Shown here piece by piece: positions 1 through 9,307 of a stretch of 64,000 nt of DNA. Each line of letters begins with the position of its first letter. Within the stretch, counting starts at the first letter, position 1. Source of the stretch: Candidatus Binatia bacterium. GTDB lineage: Bacteria > Desulfobacterota > Binatia > UBA9968 > JAJDTQ01. The DNA is taken from positions 2,433,042 through 2,497,041 of the forward strand of contig OX638375.1 of the NCBI GenBank assembly GCA_951813575.1, written 5' to 3'. The notes below the pieces were generated by a model. It did not search any database and was not told the DNA's origin. It worked only from the letters and a program-made list of their open reading frames with translations. Position numbers and translations under genes: made by a program.

Positions 1-922
1 TATCCCGCGGCAACTGCAGGAGTCCGGTATCTCCGACGATCTGCTGGACGTCTCCAACGACGCGGTGCTACGCATCATCGAGCAGTACACGCGCGAAGCC
101 GGTCTCCGGAACCTCGAGCGGGAGATGGCGGCGATCTGCCGGAAGGTGGCGCGCAAGGTGGCGGACGGCCGCACCAGCCGTACCCGGATCACCCGGAGGA
201 ACCTGCACCAGTTTCTGGGCCCCGCCAGGTTCCTGGCGGAAGAGACCCACGAGCAGAACGAGATCGGCGTCGCCACGGGGCTGGCCTGGACCAGCGCCGG
301 CGGCGAAGTGCTGCACGTCGAAGCCTCGCTGTCCAAGGGCCGCGGCAACCTGACCCTCACGGGACAGTTGGGCGACGTCATGCGGGAGTCGGCCCAGGCC
401 GCGGTGAGCTACGCCCGGGCCCATGCGAAGCATCTGGGACTCGAAGAGAACTTCTACCAGAAGCAGGACATCCACATACACGTCCCGTCCGGCTCCATAC
501 CCAAGGACGGTCCCTCCGCCGGGATCACCATGGGTACCGCCCTCATCTCGGCTCTGACCCGGCGGCCGGTAAGCCGGAGCGTGGCCATGACCGGGGAGAT
601 CACGCTCCGGGGCCGCGTGCTGCCCGTGGGCGGCCTGAAGGAGAAGTGTCTGGCGGCGTTTCGTTCCGGGGTCGCGACGGTGGCCATTCCGTTCCAGAAC
701 CGCAAGGACCTCGAAGAGATTCCGCGTCCCTTGCGCAACAAGCTGCATTTCATCCTGGCGCGCAACATGAACGACGTGCTGGCGGCGGCCTTCGGAGACA
801 CGCCGCCCGACAGCCCGGTCCACCCCGAGCCGAAAACCAGGGCCGCGGCCAAGAACAGAAAGCCGGCCCGGCGGACCCGCCCCAAGGGCGCGGGGGGCAG
901 GACGGTTCCCGCCAACGCGTGA
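1..922 (+). CDS. lon: ATP-dependent protease Lon, C-terminal part (5' end outside window)
   Basis: The reading frame is open from base 2, so the gene starts upstream of the window. What is present is the end of the AAA+ module and the whole Lon serine-protease domain. The catalytic dyad is visible: Ser in PKDGPSAG (about base 510) and Lys in GGLKEK (about base 640). Lon degrades misfolded and regulatory proteins in the cytoplasm, driven by ATP. The last 40 or so residues form a basic Lys/Arg/Pro-rich tail beyond the usual Lon end, possibly an added nucleic-acid-contacting tail. Family assignment is secure; the ATPase motifs cannot be seen here. Confidence 0.95.
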   Translation, partial: IPRQLQESGISDDLLDVSNDAVLRIIEQYTREAGLRNLEREMAAICRKVARKVADGRTSRTRITRRNLHQFLGPARFLAEETHEQNEIGVATGLAWTSAGGEVLHVEASLSKGRGNLTLTGQLGDVMRESAQAAVSYARAHAKHLGLEENFYQKQDIHIHVPSGSIPKDGPSAGITMGTALISALTRRPVSRSVAMTGEITLRGRVLPVGGLKEKCLAAFRSGVATVAIPFQNRKDLEEIPRPLRNKLHFILARNMNDVLAAAFGDTPPDSPVHPEPKTRAAAKNRKPARRTRPKGAGGRTVPANA

Positions 923-947
923 ACCGGGACGCCCAGGGATTTGGCGT

Positions 948-972
948 ACGGGCGGGTTGCAAACCCGCCCGT
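948..972. repeat. Perfect GC-rich hairpin downstream of lon
   Basis: Two 11-base arms (ACGGGCGGGTT and its complement) flank a 3-base GCA loop in the 91-bp gap between lon and thiL. No T-run follows, so it is not a classical intrinsic terminator. It may be a transcript-stabilising hairpin or one copy of a dispersed palindrome. Confidence 0.6.
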
Positions 973-1013
973 GCCCGTACACGCGACGGAGCGCGCAAGA
1001 GCGCTAACGCCCC

Positions 1014-2108
1014 ATGAGACTTCGGGATTTGGGAGAGTTCGGGCTCATCGACCTGATCCGGAGGAAGACCCCGCGGACGCGCGGCGTACGTCTGGGCATC
1101 GGCGACGACGCCGCCCGGGTCTCCACTCCCGAGGACTCGCTTCTGTTCACTTCGGATCTTCTCATCGAAGGCGTCCACTTCAACCTCGACTGGATCTCGA
1201 TGCGGGACCTCGGGCACAAGTCCCTCACCGCAAGCCTGAGCGACATCGCCGCCATGGGCGGACGGCCGGCCTATTTCCTGTTGTCGGCGGCCCTGCCCGA
1301 CGTCGCCGTGCAGCGGGCGGCCGCGCTCGTCCGGGGCATTCACGCCCTGGCCGCGGAGCACCGGGTGGCGCTGGTGGGAGGCGACACCTGCGCGGCGGAC
1401 CGGGTGATCATCGACGTGTTCCTGGCCGGCTTCGCCCCCTACGGGGCGGTCACCCGGGGCGGCGCCAGGGTGGGCGACGACATCTACGTCACCGGCACGC
1501 TGGGAGACTCGGCGCTGGGTCTGACACTGCTTTCCAAGCCCCGGCCCACGGTCTCCGCCAGGGACCGGAACTACCTCGTCCGGCGGCACCACCACCCCAC
1601 CGCCCGGGTGAACACCGGCATGCAACTGGCGAAGGAAGGCCTCGCCCGGGCCATGGTGGACGTCAGCGACGGGCTTGCCCAGGACCTGGGCCACATCTGC
1701 CGGGCCAGCGGCACCGGGGCGGTGGTACGACAGGACCGGGTGCCGCTGTCGCGCGCCTTCGGCCGCGTCGCGGGCGCGGACGACCTGACCTGCGCGCTGG
1801 CCGGCGGCGAAGACTACGAGCTGCTGTTCACCGCGGCCGGCGACGCCCGCCAGGGAGTGGAGCGCGTGGCCCGGCGAACCGGCGTCCCCATCACCCGCAT
1901 CGGCGAATGCGTGCCCCGAAAGCAGGGCCTCACGCTGGTGGACCCGCGGGGGGAAAGCACACCGCTGGCGGCACCGGGCTACGACCACTTTCACCCGGCC
2001 CCGGCCAACCCCGCCCCGGTCGGCTCGGCCGCGCCGCCCCTGGATTCCCGCCCCCCTCCGTCATTCCCGCGAAAGCGGGAATCCAGGGGGGGCGCGGCGG
2101 GGAGCTAG
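1014..2108 (+). CDS. thiL: Thiamine-monophosphate kinase
   Basis: ThiL phosphorylates thiamine monophosphate to the cofactor thiamine diphosphate in the cytoplasm. The PurM-like/AIR-synthase fold is recognisable: N-terminal GIGDDAA metal/ATP motif (about residues 24-30), the LxxSDIAAMGG segment (about 75-85), GDT, and MVDVSDGLAQDLGHI followed by GGEDYELL in the C-terminal half. At 364 residues it is longer than the usual 310-330. The extra C-terminus, with PRKRES in it, is encoded by a dispersed palindrome, so the native end was probably overwritten. It lies 6 bp before larB, so the two are probably co-transcribed. No TPP riboswitch was recognised upstream. Confidence 0.93.
   Translation: MRLRDLGEFGLIDLIRRKTPRTRGVRLGIGDDAARVSTPEDSLLFTSDLLIEGVHFNLDWISMRDLGHKSLTASLSDIAAMGGRPAYFLLSAALPDVAVQRAAALVRGIHALAAEHRVALVGGDTCAADRVIIDVFLAGFAPYGAVTRGGARVGDDIYVTGTLGDSALGLTLLSKPRPTVSARDRNYLVRRHHHPTARVNTGMQLAKEGLARAMVDVSDGLAQDLGHICRASGTGAVVRQDRVPLSRAFGRVAGADDLTCALAGGEDYELLFTAAGDARQGVERVARRTGVPITRIGECVPRKQGLTLVDPRGESTPLAAPGYDHFHPAPANPAPVGSAAPPLDSRPPPSFPRKRESRGGAAGS
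2060..2086. repeat. Dispersed palindrome (family 1) inside the thiL 3' end
   Basis: This is the core ATTCCCGC-GAAA-GCGGGAAT with the flanks GTC...CCAG seen in the other copies. It is read in frame as part of the ThiL tail and ends about 20 bp before the thiL stop. A partial second copy (CTGGATTCCCGC) precedes it at about 2039-2050. Confidence 0.9.
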
Positions 2109-2114
2109 ACTACC

Positions 2115-2864
<750 letters not shown>

Positions 2865-2911
2865 CACGGCAGTGCCGTATATGGGCTAATTTCGTTACCG
2901 GGATCACGACA

Positions 2912-3340
2912 ATGGCCGATGAAGACAAGAAATACCGCGTGCTGAGACGGTCGTCGGAGTTGAGCGTCCGGCTCTCCGGCGACTCGCTGCCCCAGCTTCT
3001 GGCGGACGCCGGGCTTGCGCTGTTCGACCTGTTGGTGGACCTCGATTCGGTGGAAGCTCGGGAGAGCGTCACCCTCGAAGTGGAGGGGCTGGACAACGAC
3101 GACCTGATGGTCAACTGGATCCGGGAGCTCCTCTACGAGTACCAGGCCAGCGGGTTCATCCTGAAGGAGTTCGACATCCGCGACGCCGGGGAGTTCTTCG
3201 TGCGCGCGGAGGCCCGCGGCGAGAAATTCGATCCGGACCGCCACGAAGAACGGGAAGCCATCGCAGCGGTGGACGAACGCCTGAGCCACCTGGGGAAAAT
3301 GGGCTCCCAGTGGACCGCCCAGGTTGGTTTCGAGCTGTGA
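2912..3340 (+). CDS. Archease family protein
   Basis: This is a 142-residue protein. The HTADxG signature normally near the archease N-terminus is replaced here by RRSSELS, but the rest fits: GDSLPQLLADAGLALFDLLVD (residues 25-45), a central EGLDNDDLMVNWIRELLYEY helix and a C-terminal IKA-like KMGSQWTAQVGFEL strand. Archease activates the RtcB RNA ligase by promoting guanylation. No rtcB is in the window, and the altered metal/GTP-contact signature makes the RtcB role uncertain. The ATG at 2912 fits the conserved N-terminus; longer in-frame starts overlap larB and were rejected. Confidence 0.8.
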   Translation: MADEDKKYRVLRRSSELSVRLSGDSLPQLLADAGLALFDLLVDLDSVEARESVTLEVEGLDNDDLMVNWIRELLYEYQASGFILKEFDIRDAGEFFVRAEARGEKFDPDRHEEREAIAAVDERLSHLGKMGSQWTAQVGFEL

Positions 3341-3358
3341 CCGTCAACGGGGCGCTCC

Positions 3359-4723
3359 ATGCGTGACGAGTACTCCGGGTGCTCCCTCATCGCCGACCCG
3401 ATCCACCGCTACATCCCCTTCACGGTTCCCAAGGACGCCGACGAGGTAACGGAAAAGGAACTGATCGACTCCCCCTGGTTCCAGCGCCTCCGGTACATCT
3501 TCCAGCTTCAGAGCGCCCGCTGGGTCTACCCCTCGGCGGAGCACAGCCGTTTCCAGCACTGCCTGGGGGCCATGCACCTGGCCGGCGCCTTCGCCCGCGG
3601 GCTGTACCCGTCGCTGCGCAAGGTGCTGGGCGAAGAGTGCCCTTCCGCCAACTATGTGGAAGAGTACATGCGGGTCACCGGCCTGCTGCATGACGTCGGC
3701 CACGGTCCGTTCTGCCACTTCTTCGACAACCACTTCCTCAGCCAGCACGGGCTGATCCACGAGGACATCTCGCAGGTCATCATCCGGGAACATCTCGGCG
3801 ACCTCATCCGCGGCATCCGCCGCAGCCCCACGGGGCCCTTCGCGGACGGAGAAGTGCTCGACCCCGAGGACATCGCCTTCCCCATCAAGAAGGACTCCGC
3901 GGACGATCCCACGAAACCCCTTTGGCTGCGGTTCCTTCAACCCCTGACCAACGGCATCTTCACCTTCGACAACCTCGACTACGTGTCGCGCGACTCGTAC
4001 ATGTGCGGCGTGGCGGTGGGACCCATCGACCGTGACCGGCTCATCTACTACACCTTCATCTCGCCCAAGGGACTGACCCTGCACCGTTCCGGCGAGGGCG
4101 CCCTCACCATGTTCCTGAACGCGCGCAAGTACCTCTACGAGAACGTCTACTTCCACCGCACCACCCGGGCCATCGACGCCCACCTCCAGGAGCTGTTCCC
4201 GGAAACCATGGCGCAAATCGCGCCGGGAAATCCGCTGGACCACATGGAGCAGTACCTGCACCTGACGGACTGGTCCCTGTTGCAGGAGGTGTCGCGCTGG
4301 CGCCGGCTCGACACCCCGCTGGGCCGCGAGTGGGGCCGCATCCTCGACCGCGATCTCAAGTGGCGGCTGGCGTACGAACGGACCCTGTCGGCGGCGGAGA
4401 TGGCGAGCGGGCTCGACCTCATCGAGGTCCGCGAATGGGAGGTCCTGATCCGGGCGGCCCTGCCCCCGGAGGAACGGGACCTGGTCTACCACGTGGACAT
4501 CGCCAGCCAGGACTCGCGGCCGGAAAACCCCATGGCCATGGGCAAGAAGCAGATCCACACCTACGATCCGTCCACCGGGGTCATCACCAAGGAGTCCATG
4601 GCCGAGCTGTTCGCCTACATCCCTTCCAAGATCGTCAAGTTCCGGGTCTTCGCCCTGGACCACGCCCACGACCGTCTGCTGGCCGCCGCCACCGAGGAGG
4701 TGTTCCAGGGCGCCGGAAAATGA
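3359..4723 (+). CDS. HD-domain phosphohydrolase (YdhJ/SAMHD1-like)
   Basis: A 454-residue metal-dependent phosphohydrolase. The N-terminal half carries the HD metal site: EHSRFQHCLGAMHLAG (about residues 61-76), GLLHDVGHGPF (HD pair, about 108-118) and the later Asp in NLDYVSRDSYMCGV. The DPIHRYIPFT and WFQRLRYIFQLQ opening is typical of the dGTPase/SAMHD1-related branch annotated as HD superfamily phosphohydrolase. The substrate is probably a nucleotide or nucleic-acid phosphate ester but cannot be read from sequence. It lies 18 bp after the archease gene in the same orientation, so it is probably in the same operon. Confidence 0.87.
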   Translation: MRDEYSGCSLIADPIHRYIPFTVPKDADEVTEKELIDSPWFQRLRYIFQLQSARWVYPSAEHSRFQHCLGAMHLAGAFARGLYPSLRKVLGEECPSANYVEEYMRVTGLLHDVGHGPFCHFFDNHFLSQHGLIHEDISQVIIREHLGDLIRGIRRSPTGPFADGEVLDPEDIAFPIKKDSADDPTKPLWLRFLQPLTNGIFTFDNLDYVSRDSYMCGVAVGPIDRDRLIYYTFISPKGLTLHRSGEGALTMFLNARKYLYENVYFHRTTRAIDAHLQELFPETMAQIAPGNPLDHMEQYLHLTDWSLLQEVSRWRRLDTPLGREWGRILDRDLKWRLAYERTLSAAEMASGLDLIEVREWEVLIRAALPPEERDLVYHVDIASQDSRPENPMAMGKKQIHTYDPSTGVITKESMAELFAYIPSKIVKFRVFALDHAHDRLLAAATEEVFQGAGK

Positions 4724-4738
4724 GTATCGGCGCCTCGC

Positions 4739-5110
4739 TCAGGTGTTCTTCCGGTGGGCCAGGCCCAAGTCAGCCGCTACCGACCGCAACAGCTTGTCGC
4801 GCGTCCATAGCCTCGCCGGCGGAGCCAACGCGGCGGCCGCCAACAAGTGCGCGTCCACATACCCGATGCCCCGCCCCATCAATCGGTTCTGTTCGATGAA
4901 ATGGAGCACCTCCGGATCGTCGGCTCTGGACAGCGCGGGCAGATTCCGCACCATGGCCAGTATCTCCCCGCGTCGGGCCAGATTGCCGCAAGCCAACTCG
5001 CCGATGACGAAGGGGTGGACCCGCGCCCGGTCCGCGTCGAGCAGAGCCGCCAGTTCCCGGTCGCCGGAGCGCAAGTGGTCGATCCATACCGAGGTATCGA
5101 TCAGAATCAT
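4739..5110 (-). CDS. vapC: PIN-domain ribonuclease toxin (VapC family)
   Basis: A 123-residue PIN domain. The acidic Mg2+ site is visible: Asp in ILIDTSVWIDHL (residue 5), Glu in FVIGELACG (residue 38) and Asp in GYVDAHLLAAA (about residue 94). VapC toxins cleave tRNA or rRNA when released from VapB. The start ATG overlaps the vapB stop by 4 bp, so translation is coupled, and antitoxin-before-toxin is the usual order. It is complete with no lost catalytic residue. GC and codon use are close to the neighbours, so there is no strong transfer sign. Confidence 0.9.
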   Translation of the reverse strand: MILIDTSVWIDHLRSGDRELAALLDADRARVHPFVIGELACGNLARRGEILAMVRNLPALSRADDPEVLHFIEQNRLMGRGIGYVDAHLLAAAALAPPARLWTRDKLLRSVAADLGLAHRKNT

Positions 5111-5322
5111 CGGCGGGACGGACGACCGCCGGCAAGACGGCGGCGCGGAATCGGCTGGAGGTCCGGCTGGCTGCCGCCCAGCCGCGCCAGCCGTCGAGCG
5201 CTCTCACGCTCCACGAGGGCTTGCAACGCCGCCCGAATCAAGGCCGGCTTGCGCGTTATGTTGGTGAGGTCGCGCGCGCGGGCCAACAGCTCATCGTCTA
5301 TGTTCAAGGTCGTTCGCATCAC
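5107..5322 (-). CDS. vapB: VapB-type ribbon-helix-helix antitoxin
   Basis: A 71-residue protein starting RTTLNIDDELLARARDLT, the N-terminal strand and helix of the VapB (type II antitoxin, MetJ/Arc-like) family, followed by the LIRAALQALVERESARRLARL helix and a short basic, disordered C-terminus that would neutralise VapC. It overlaps vapC by 4 bp. An inverted repeat 62 bp upstream is a candidate binding site for the complex. Confidence 0.85.
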   Translation of the reverse strand: MMRTTLNIDDELLARARDLTNITRKPALIRAALQALVERESARRLARLGGSQPDLQPIPRRRLAGGRPSRR

Positions 5323-5383
5323 GATACCCCCGGACTGCCCCCGGTCTACGCCCGGGCAACGGCCGATTTAGTCATCAATATTA

Positions 5384-5397
5384 GCATCATTTGATGC
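5384..5397. promoter_or_regulatory. Inverted repeat upstream of vapBC, candidate operator
   Basis: The arms GCATCA and TGATGC are separated by TT. They lie in an AT-rich patch between vapB and the end of znuB, where the vapBC promoter must sit. VapB proteins usually bind such palindromes to repress their own operon. The assignment is by position only. Confidence 0.4.
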
Positions 5398-5402
5398 CAT
5401 TC

Positions 5403-6284
5403 TCAACGTTTCCACAGCCACCCCACGGCGTGGGTGCCGAGCACCAGCCCGCAACCCAGGGCGACCATGGTGGGGCCCAGCGGAAGATCGAAGCGGTAGC
5501 AGACCGCGAACCCCGCCACGCCGATGCCGGCGCCCGCCAGGGAGGCGGCGATGAAATAGGGTGCCATGCGCGATACCAGAGGCCGCACGGCGATGGGCGG
5601 CAGCACCAGAAAGCCGAAGGTGAGCAGCGGCCCGGCCATGATCACGCCCAACGCCACGGTGACGCCGGCCAGGAGATAGAGAAGGAGGTCCCAGACGGCG
5701 GCGCCCCCCTTCAGAAGGACCGTGAGGTCGCGATCGAACGATGAGATCAGCAACTCGCGGCGAAACAGGATCAGGCACGCCATCACCACCGCGTAGACTC
5801 CGCCCAGGGTCGCGAACTCGGTCCAGGACAACACCACCGCGTCTCCCTTGACAAGGCTCAGGATCGCCACGTCGCCGAAGGGATGGAACGCCACGAAGAG
5901 GACCGTGAGCGACCCGGCCAGAGCGTAGGCCACGGCCAGGCGGATCTCCGCGCGGCCGGCGCCGCGCCGCTCCATCAGGCCCAGCAGCACCATGCCGGCG
6001 AAGGTGAACAGCAGCGAGCCGCCGTAGGCGAGCAGGCGCTCGACCTCGTGGGCGTCGCCCGACGTATGGCCCGGATGCGGCACCAGCCCCACCTCATGCG
6101 CGAACAACGAGAACGCCACCCCCGCGGCCGCCAGTTGCGGCAGGGTCAGGCCCAGCAGCACGCTGCGCCTCAGCACCAGGAAGCCTCCGACCACCGGACA
6201 GACCAACCCCAGGACGATGCTTCCGACCACTGCGGGAAACAGCACGAAGGAAGGGTCCAGGATTTCCGCGAGGGCGCCCGCCAC
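5403..6284 (-). CDS. znuB: Zinc ABC transporter permease (ZnuB-like)
   Basis: A 293-residue inner-membrane protein with about eight to nine hydrophobic segments, belonging to the ABC-3 family of Zn/Mn importers. The early GLVCPVVGGFLVLRRSVLLGLTLPQLAAAGVA region is the family's conserved block, and the later GPLLTFGFLVLPP motif matches the coupling region. It is the third gene of a run with ZnuA and ZnuC, 11 bp after znuC. A His-bearing loop (HPGHTSGDAHEVE, about residues 71-83) may hand on metal. Zinc is preferred over manganese because of the linked Zur-like regulator and His-rich outer-membrane protein. Confidence 0.88.
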   Translation of the reverse strand: MAGALAEILDPSFVLFPAVVGSIVLGLVCPVVGGFLVLRRSVLLGLTLPQLAAAGVAFSLFAHEVGLVPHPGHTSGDAHEVERLLAYGGSLLFTFAGMVLLGLMERRGAGRAEIRLAVAYALAGSLTVLFVAFHPFGDVAILSLVKGDAVVLSWTEFATLGGVYAVVMACLILFRRELLISSFDRDLTVLLKGGAAVWDLLLYLLAGVTVALGVIMAGPLLTFGFLVLPPIAVRPLVSRMAPYFIAASLAGAGIGVAGFAVCYRFDLPLGPTMVALGCGLVLGTHAVGWLWKR

Positions 6285-6295
6285 GTCCGCTCACC

Positions 6296-6964
6296 CTACG
6301 CCGGCTCTTGCAAACCCCCGTTGGAGGCACGGATCACGCGTCCACAGGTCCGGTCCAGGATCTCGTTGTCGTGGCTGGAAAGGACGATGGTCATCCGCGA
6401 GCCGTGGTTGAGGTCCACGAGCTGTTGTGCGATGTCTGCCTTGGAGTCCCGGTCGACGCCGGAAAACGGCTCGTCGAGAAGCAGCAGGGCCGGCTCCATG
6501 GTCAAGGCCCGGGCGATGAGAGCCCGCTGCCGCTGTCCGCCGGAGAGGTGGGCGAACACGGTCCGGCCCAGGCGGCCCAGCCCCACCCGATCGAGGGCCC
6601 TGTCCACCCGCCTTCTCTCGTCTCCGGGGAACAGCCGCCACGGTCGAAGCCGCCCGTAGGCGCCCATGGCCGCCACCTCCCACACGCTCAACGGAAAGTA
6701 GGCGCTCAGGGAATCGTTCTGGGGTACGTAGCCGAGCCGGGCGCGCGCGAGGTGGCGTTCCACTCTGCCGCCACGCAGCGGGAGCAGGCCCAGCATGGAC
6801 CGGAGGAGGGTGGTCTTGCCGGACCCGTTGGCCCCCGCCAGCCCCACGAAGTCGCCAGCATGGATCTCCAGGTCGACTCCTTCAAGCACCGGCTCGGCGC
6901 CGTACCCCAGACACGCGCCCTGGAGGGCGATGACCGGATGCGCCGGCGCGGCCCCCATGGTCAC
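6296..6964 (-). CDS. znuC: Zinc ABC transporter ATP-binding protein (ZnuC-like)
   Basis: A 222-residue ABC ATPase. It has Walker A GANGSGKTT (about residues 44-52), Q-loop GYVPQNDS, signature LSGGQRQRALIARAL, Walker B LLLLDEPFSGVD and switch His in VLSSHD. It powers zinc import through the ZnuB permease. The start overlaps the end of znuA by 4 bp (ATGA), indicating coupled translation, and znuB follows after 11 bp. It is somewhat shorter than ZnuC proteins that carry a C-terminal extension. Confidence 0.9.
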   Translation of the reverse strand: MTMGAAPAHPVIALQGACLGYGAEPVLEGVDLEIHAGDFVGLAGANGSGKTTLLRSMLGLLPLRGGRVERHLARARLGYVPQNDSLSAYFPLSVWEVAAMGAYGRLRPWRLFPGDERRRVDRALDRVGLGRLGRTVFAHLSGGQRQRALIARALTMEPALLLLDEPFSGVDRDSKADIAQQLVDLNHGSRMTIVLSSHDNEILDRTCGRVIRASNGGLQEPA

Positions 6965-7887
6965 GGACCGGCCGCTTTCGACAGATGCGTGACCAGGTAG
7001 TCGATCAAACCGATGTAACTGTCGACGCCGGGCCGGCCGCCCACGTACAACGGAATGTGCACCAACCTTGCACCCGTCTCCCTGGCGACGCGCTTCGGTA
7101 CCCGGCTCGGATAGGTCCCGTACACCACCAGCGGAACCTTCGCGGCCTTCATCCGCTCCACCAGTCGGACGATGTGCGCGGGCGTCGGCCCTATGCCGGA
7201 CGCAATCTCCAGGGTGTCGAACTGCCGCATGCCGTAACGCCTGGCGAAATAGTTGAGCGTGTCATGGTAGCTGACGAACCGGATGCCGGTGAGGCTCCGG
7301 GCGTTCCTCTGCCACTCGGGTATGCGCCGGTCCAGCTCCGCCAGATAGGCCTTCAGGTTCTCCATGAAGAAAGGACGGTGTTCGGCGTAGGCTTTCGACA
7401 GGCCCTCCGCAACGTTCCGCGCGATGAGCTTGCCCATGACCGGGTCCAGATTGTAGTGGGGGTTGCCCATGGGATGGACGTCGCCTCCCTTGCGCGAAAG
7501 AGTCTCCGGCATCCCCAACGGCACGACTCCGGTGGATGTATCGATATGGCCGATCCCTCCGCGTGATACTCGCGGGTTGTCGGCCACGTCGAGCAAGGCA
7601 GGCAGGAACGAATGCTCCAGCGTAAGCCCCATCAACACCACCGCATCCGCGCGGTTGAGCAGGGTGACCATGCTCGGCTTCACCTGAACGCTGTGGATAT
7701 CCCGGACGCCCAGGGTCAGGCTGCTGACCGACACCCGGTCCCTGCCGATCTGCCGGGTGATGTCGGCCAGGTCCGGTATCGTCGTGATCACCCGGATCTT
7801 CTGGGCCGCCACGGAACCCGAAAGTATCGAGACGAACGCCAGCGTCGTGACGAACGCCGACAACTGCTTCGCGGACACGCTCTTCAC
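6961..7887 (-). CDS. znuA: Periplasmic zinc-binding protein (ZnuA-like, cluster A-I)
   Basis: A 308-residue secreted protein. I chose the GTG at 7887 because AGGAGG sits 6 bp upstream and the protein then begins with a signal peptide ending near SGSVAAQ. Likely metal ligands are His in GVRDIHSVQ, His in LTLEHSFLP, His in FVSYHDTLN and Asp in GVDSYIGLID. Unlike classic ZnuA there is no long His/Asp-rich loop. That loop appears instead in the adjacent outer-membrane protein. Gap to the upstream gene is 11 bp and overlap with znuC is 4 bp. Confidence 0.87.
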   Translation of the reverse strand: MKSVSAKQLSAFVTTLAFVSILSGSVAAQKIRVITTIPDLADITRQIGRDRVSVSSLTLGVRDIHSVQVKPSMVTLLNRADAVVLMGLTLEHSFLPALLDVADNPRVSRGGIGHIDTSTGVVPLGMPETLSRKGGDVHPMGNPHYNLDPVMGKLIARNVAEGLSKAYAEHRPFFMENLKAYLAELDRRIPEWQRNARSLTGIRFVSYHDTLNYFARRYGMRQFDTLEIASGIGPTPAHIVRLVERMKAAKVPLVVYGTYPSRVPKRVARETGARLVHIPLYVGGRPGVDSYIGLIDYLVTHLSKAAGP

Positions 7888-7898
7888 GAGAAGTCCTC

Positions 7899-9266
7899 CT
7901 AACGCCGCTCGCGAAAGCCATGCGTATGGCTGCCGAGCACGGTGGTCCACTGAAGGTAGAACTGAGCGCCGTCGTTCCCCGATCCCGCTCCGCCGACGTC
8001 ATCCCGACCGTGGGTATACTGCAGACGCAGACGGTTGAACTCGCTGGGCGACCAGGAAATGTAAGGCGACACGCTCTGCGTCTTGTTGGTGGGATTCTCC
8101 AGGTCGGGCGCGGAATCGAGCATCAGCCCGAGACTCCAACGGCCCTGAATCTCCGGATTGAGATTCCACTCCGCGTAGGCATAGCCGCCGCGGGCGGCGA
8201 CCCGCCCCAAGTCATGGAACGTCTGGCGGTTGGTGAACCACTCGCCCGCGAGCGTGAACCCTTCATACAAACCCGCAACCAGAGGCCGGTGCCGGAGTGT
8301 CACGTCGAAACCGAGCAGAGAGCGCTCGCTCCGTTCCTCCTCCGTCTCCGTCCTTGGCGTGAACGCCAACGAGGAACCCACTTCGAAGTTCCAGGTCTCG
8401 CTCAGGTCGAAAAAGGCATGCACCCGGCCCAGGTAGGTCAGGTGGCTGAGGAAGCGCTTGCTTCCGGAGGCGTCGTCCTCCGCATGTTCGTCACCGTCGC
8501 CGCCGTGAGTGTGACTCCCGTCGCCGCTGTCGTGAGCGTGATCCCCGTCGCCGTCGTCGTGATCCTCACCTTCCTCGTCGTGCTCGTCGTGCTCGTCACC
8601 GTCCGGGTGGGCATGGCCGATTTCGTTGAACACGCCACCCGTGACGGCCAGGTAGAACGGTGTCGGGAAGAGATAGCGCGATTGGACGCCGGTGCCCAAG
8701 GCCTCCCCGCCCACCATGCGGGTAAGAGACAACGGCGCATTGACGAACGGAAGCTCGTGCTGATGAAACTGCCCCAGACGGCCGAAATCCGCGAAGAACC
8801 GCCCGGCGGTGAAGTTGACCGGCAGAGCGGTGGTTTGCACGGCCGCCTCTTCGATCTCGACCCCGCCTTCCGAGCCGCTGATGAACGTATAGGCCCTGGC
8901 GTACGGATCTATTTCAGCCGACAGTCCGACCTCCAGCGTCCGGAACCTGAACTCTCCGTCGCTGTCACCCCGGTGTTCGAAAGTGGTGTCGATGGAAGCC
9001 CCGATGGAAGGATTCAGGATCGAAGGGCTCTTCTGAATCGATTTCACCGATTGCTCCACCGAATCCACACGGGCGGCCTCCGCCTTCTTCTGCTCAAGCT
9101 CGTCGATGCGCTTCATCAGCCGGCCCATCTCCTCCTGCATCGCCTGCAGTTGCTTCTTGAGCGCGTCCACCGCCTCTTCCGCCCCGGCCGGCGCCGCCAA
9201 CCCGCAGGACAGCAAGAGCGCGAGGCACCCGACAAACAACCTCTCCATCACGAAAACCCGTCCCAT
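7899..9266 (-). CDS. Outer-membrane beta-barrel protein with His/Asp-rich loop, zinc-uptake linked
   Basis: A 455-residue protein. The ATG at 9266 is preferred because AAAGGAG lies 6 bp upstream. It has a signal peptide (cleavage near PAGAEE), a coiled-coil stretch of about 35 residues (KKQLQAMQEEMGRLMKRIDELEQKK) and then an amphipathic beta-rich body typical of a trimeric or porin-like barrel. Residues about 215-266 are an extreme His/Asp/Glu loop with many HxH and DEHDEH units, a probable metal-binding external loop. It is first in the operon with znuACB and divergent from a Fur-family gene, so it is probably the outer-membrane entry for Zn2+. It has no TonB plug, so it is not a ZnuD receptor. 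Confidence 0.8.
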   Translation of the reverse strand: MGRVFVMERLFVGCLALLLSCGLAAPAGAEEAVDALKKQLQAMQEEMGRLMKRIDELEQKKAEAARVDSVEQSVKSIQKSPSILNPSIGASIDTTFEHRGDSDGEFRFRTLEVGLSAEIDPYARAYTFISGSEGGVEIEEAAVQTTALPVNFTAGRFFADFGRLGQFHQHELPFVNAPLSLTRMVGGEALGTGVQSRYLFPTPFYLAVTGGVFNEIGHAHPDGDEHDEHDEEGEDHDDGDGDHAHDSGDGSHTHGGDGDEHAEDDASGSKRFLSHLTYLGRVHAFFDLSETWNFEVGSSLAFTPRTETEEERSERSLLGFDVTLRHRPLVAGLYEGFTLAGEWFTNRQTFHDLGRVAARGGYAYAEWNLNPEIQGRWSLGLMLDSAPDLENPTNKTQSVSPYISWSPSEFNRLRLQYTHGRDDVGGAGSGNDGAQFYLQWTTVLGSHTHGFRERR

Positions 9267-9307
9267 CAGCGTCTCCTTTCCACGCACGGAACTCGATACT
9301 CCCGGAC

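Noticed and set aside
7899-9266. TonB-dependent zinc receptor (ZnuD)
   Set aside because: There is no plug domain or TonB box and the length is too short; a coiled-coil plus barrel layout fits a porin-like protein better.
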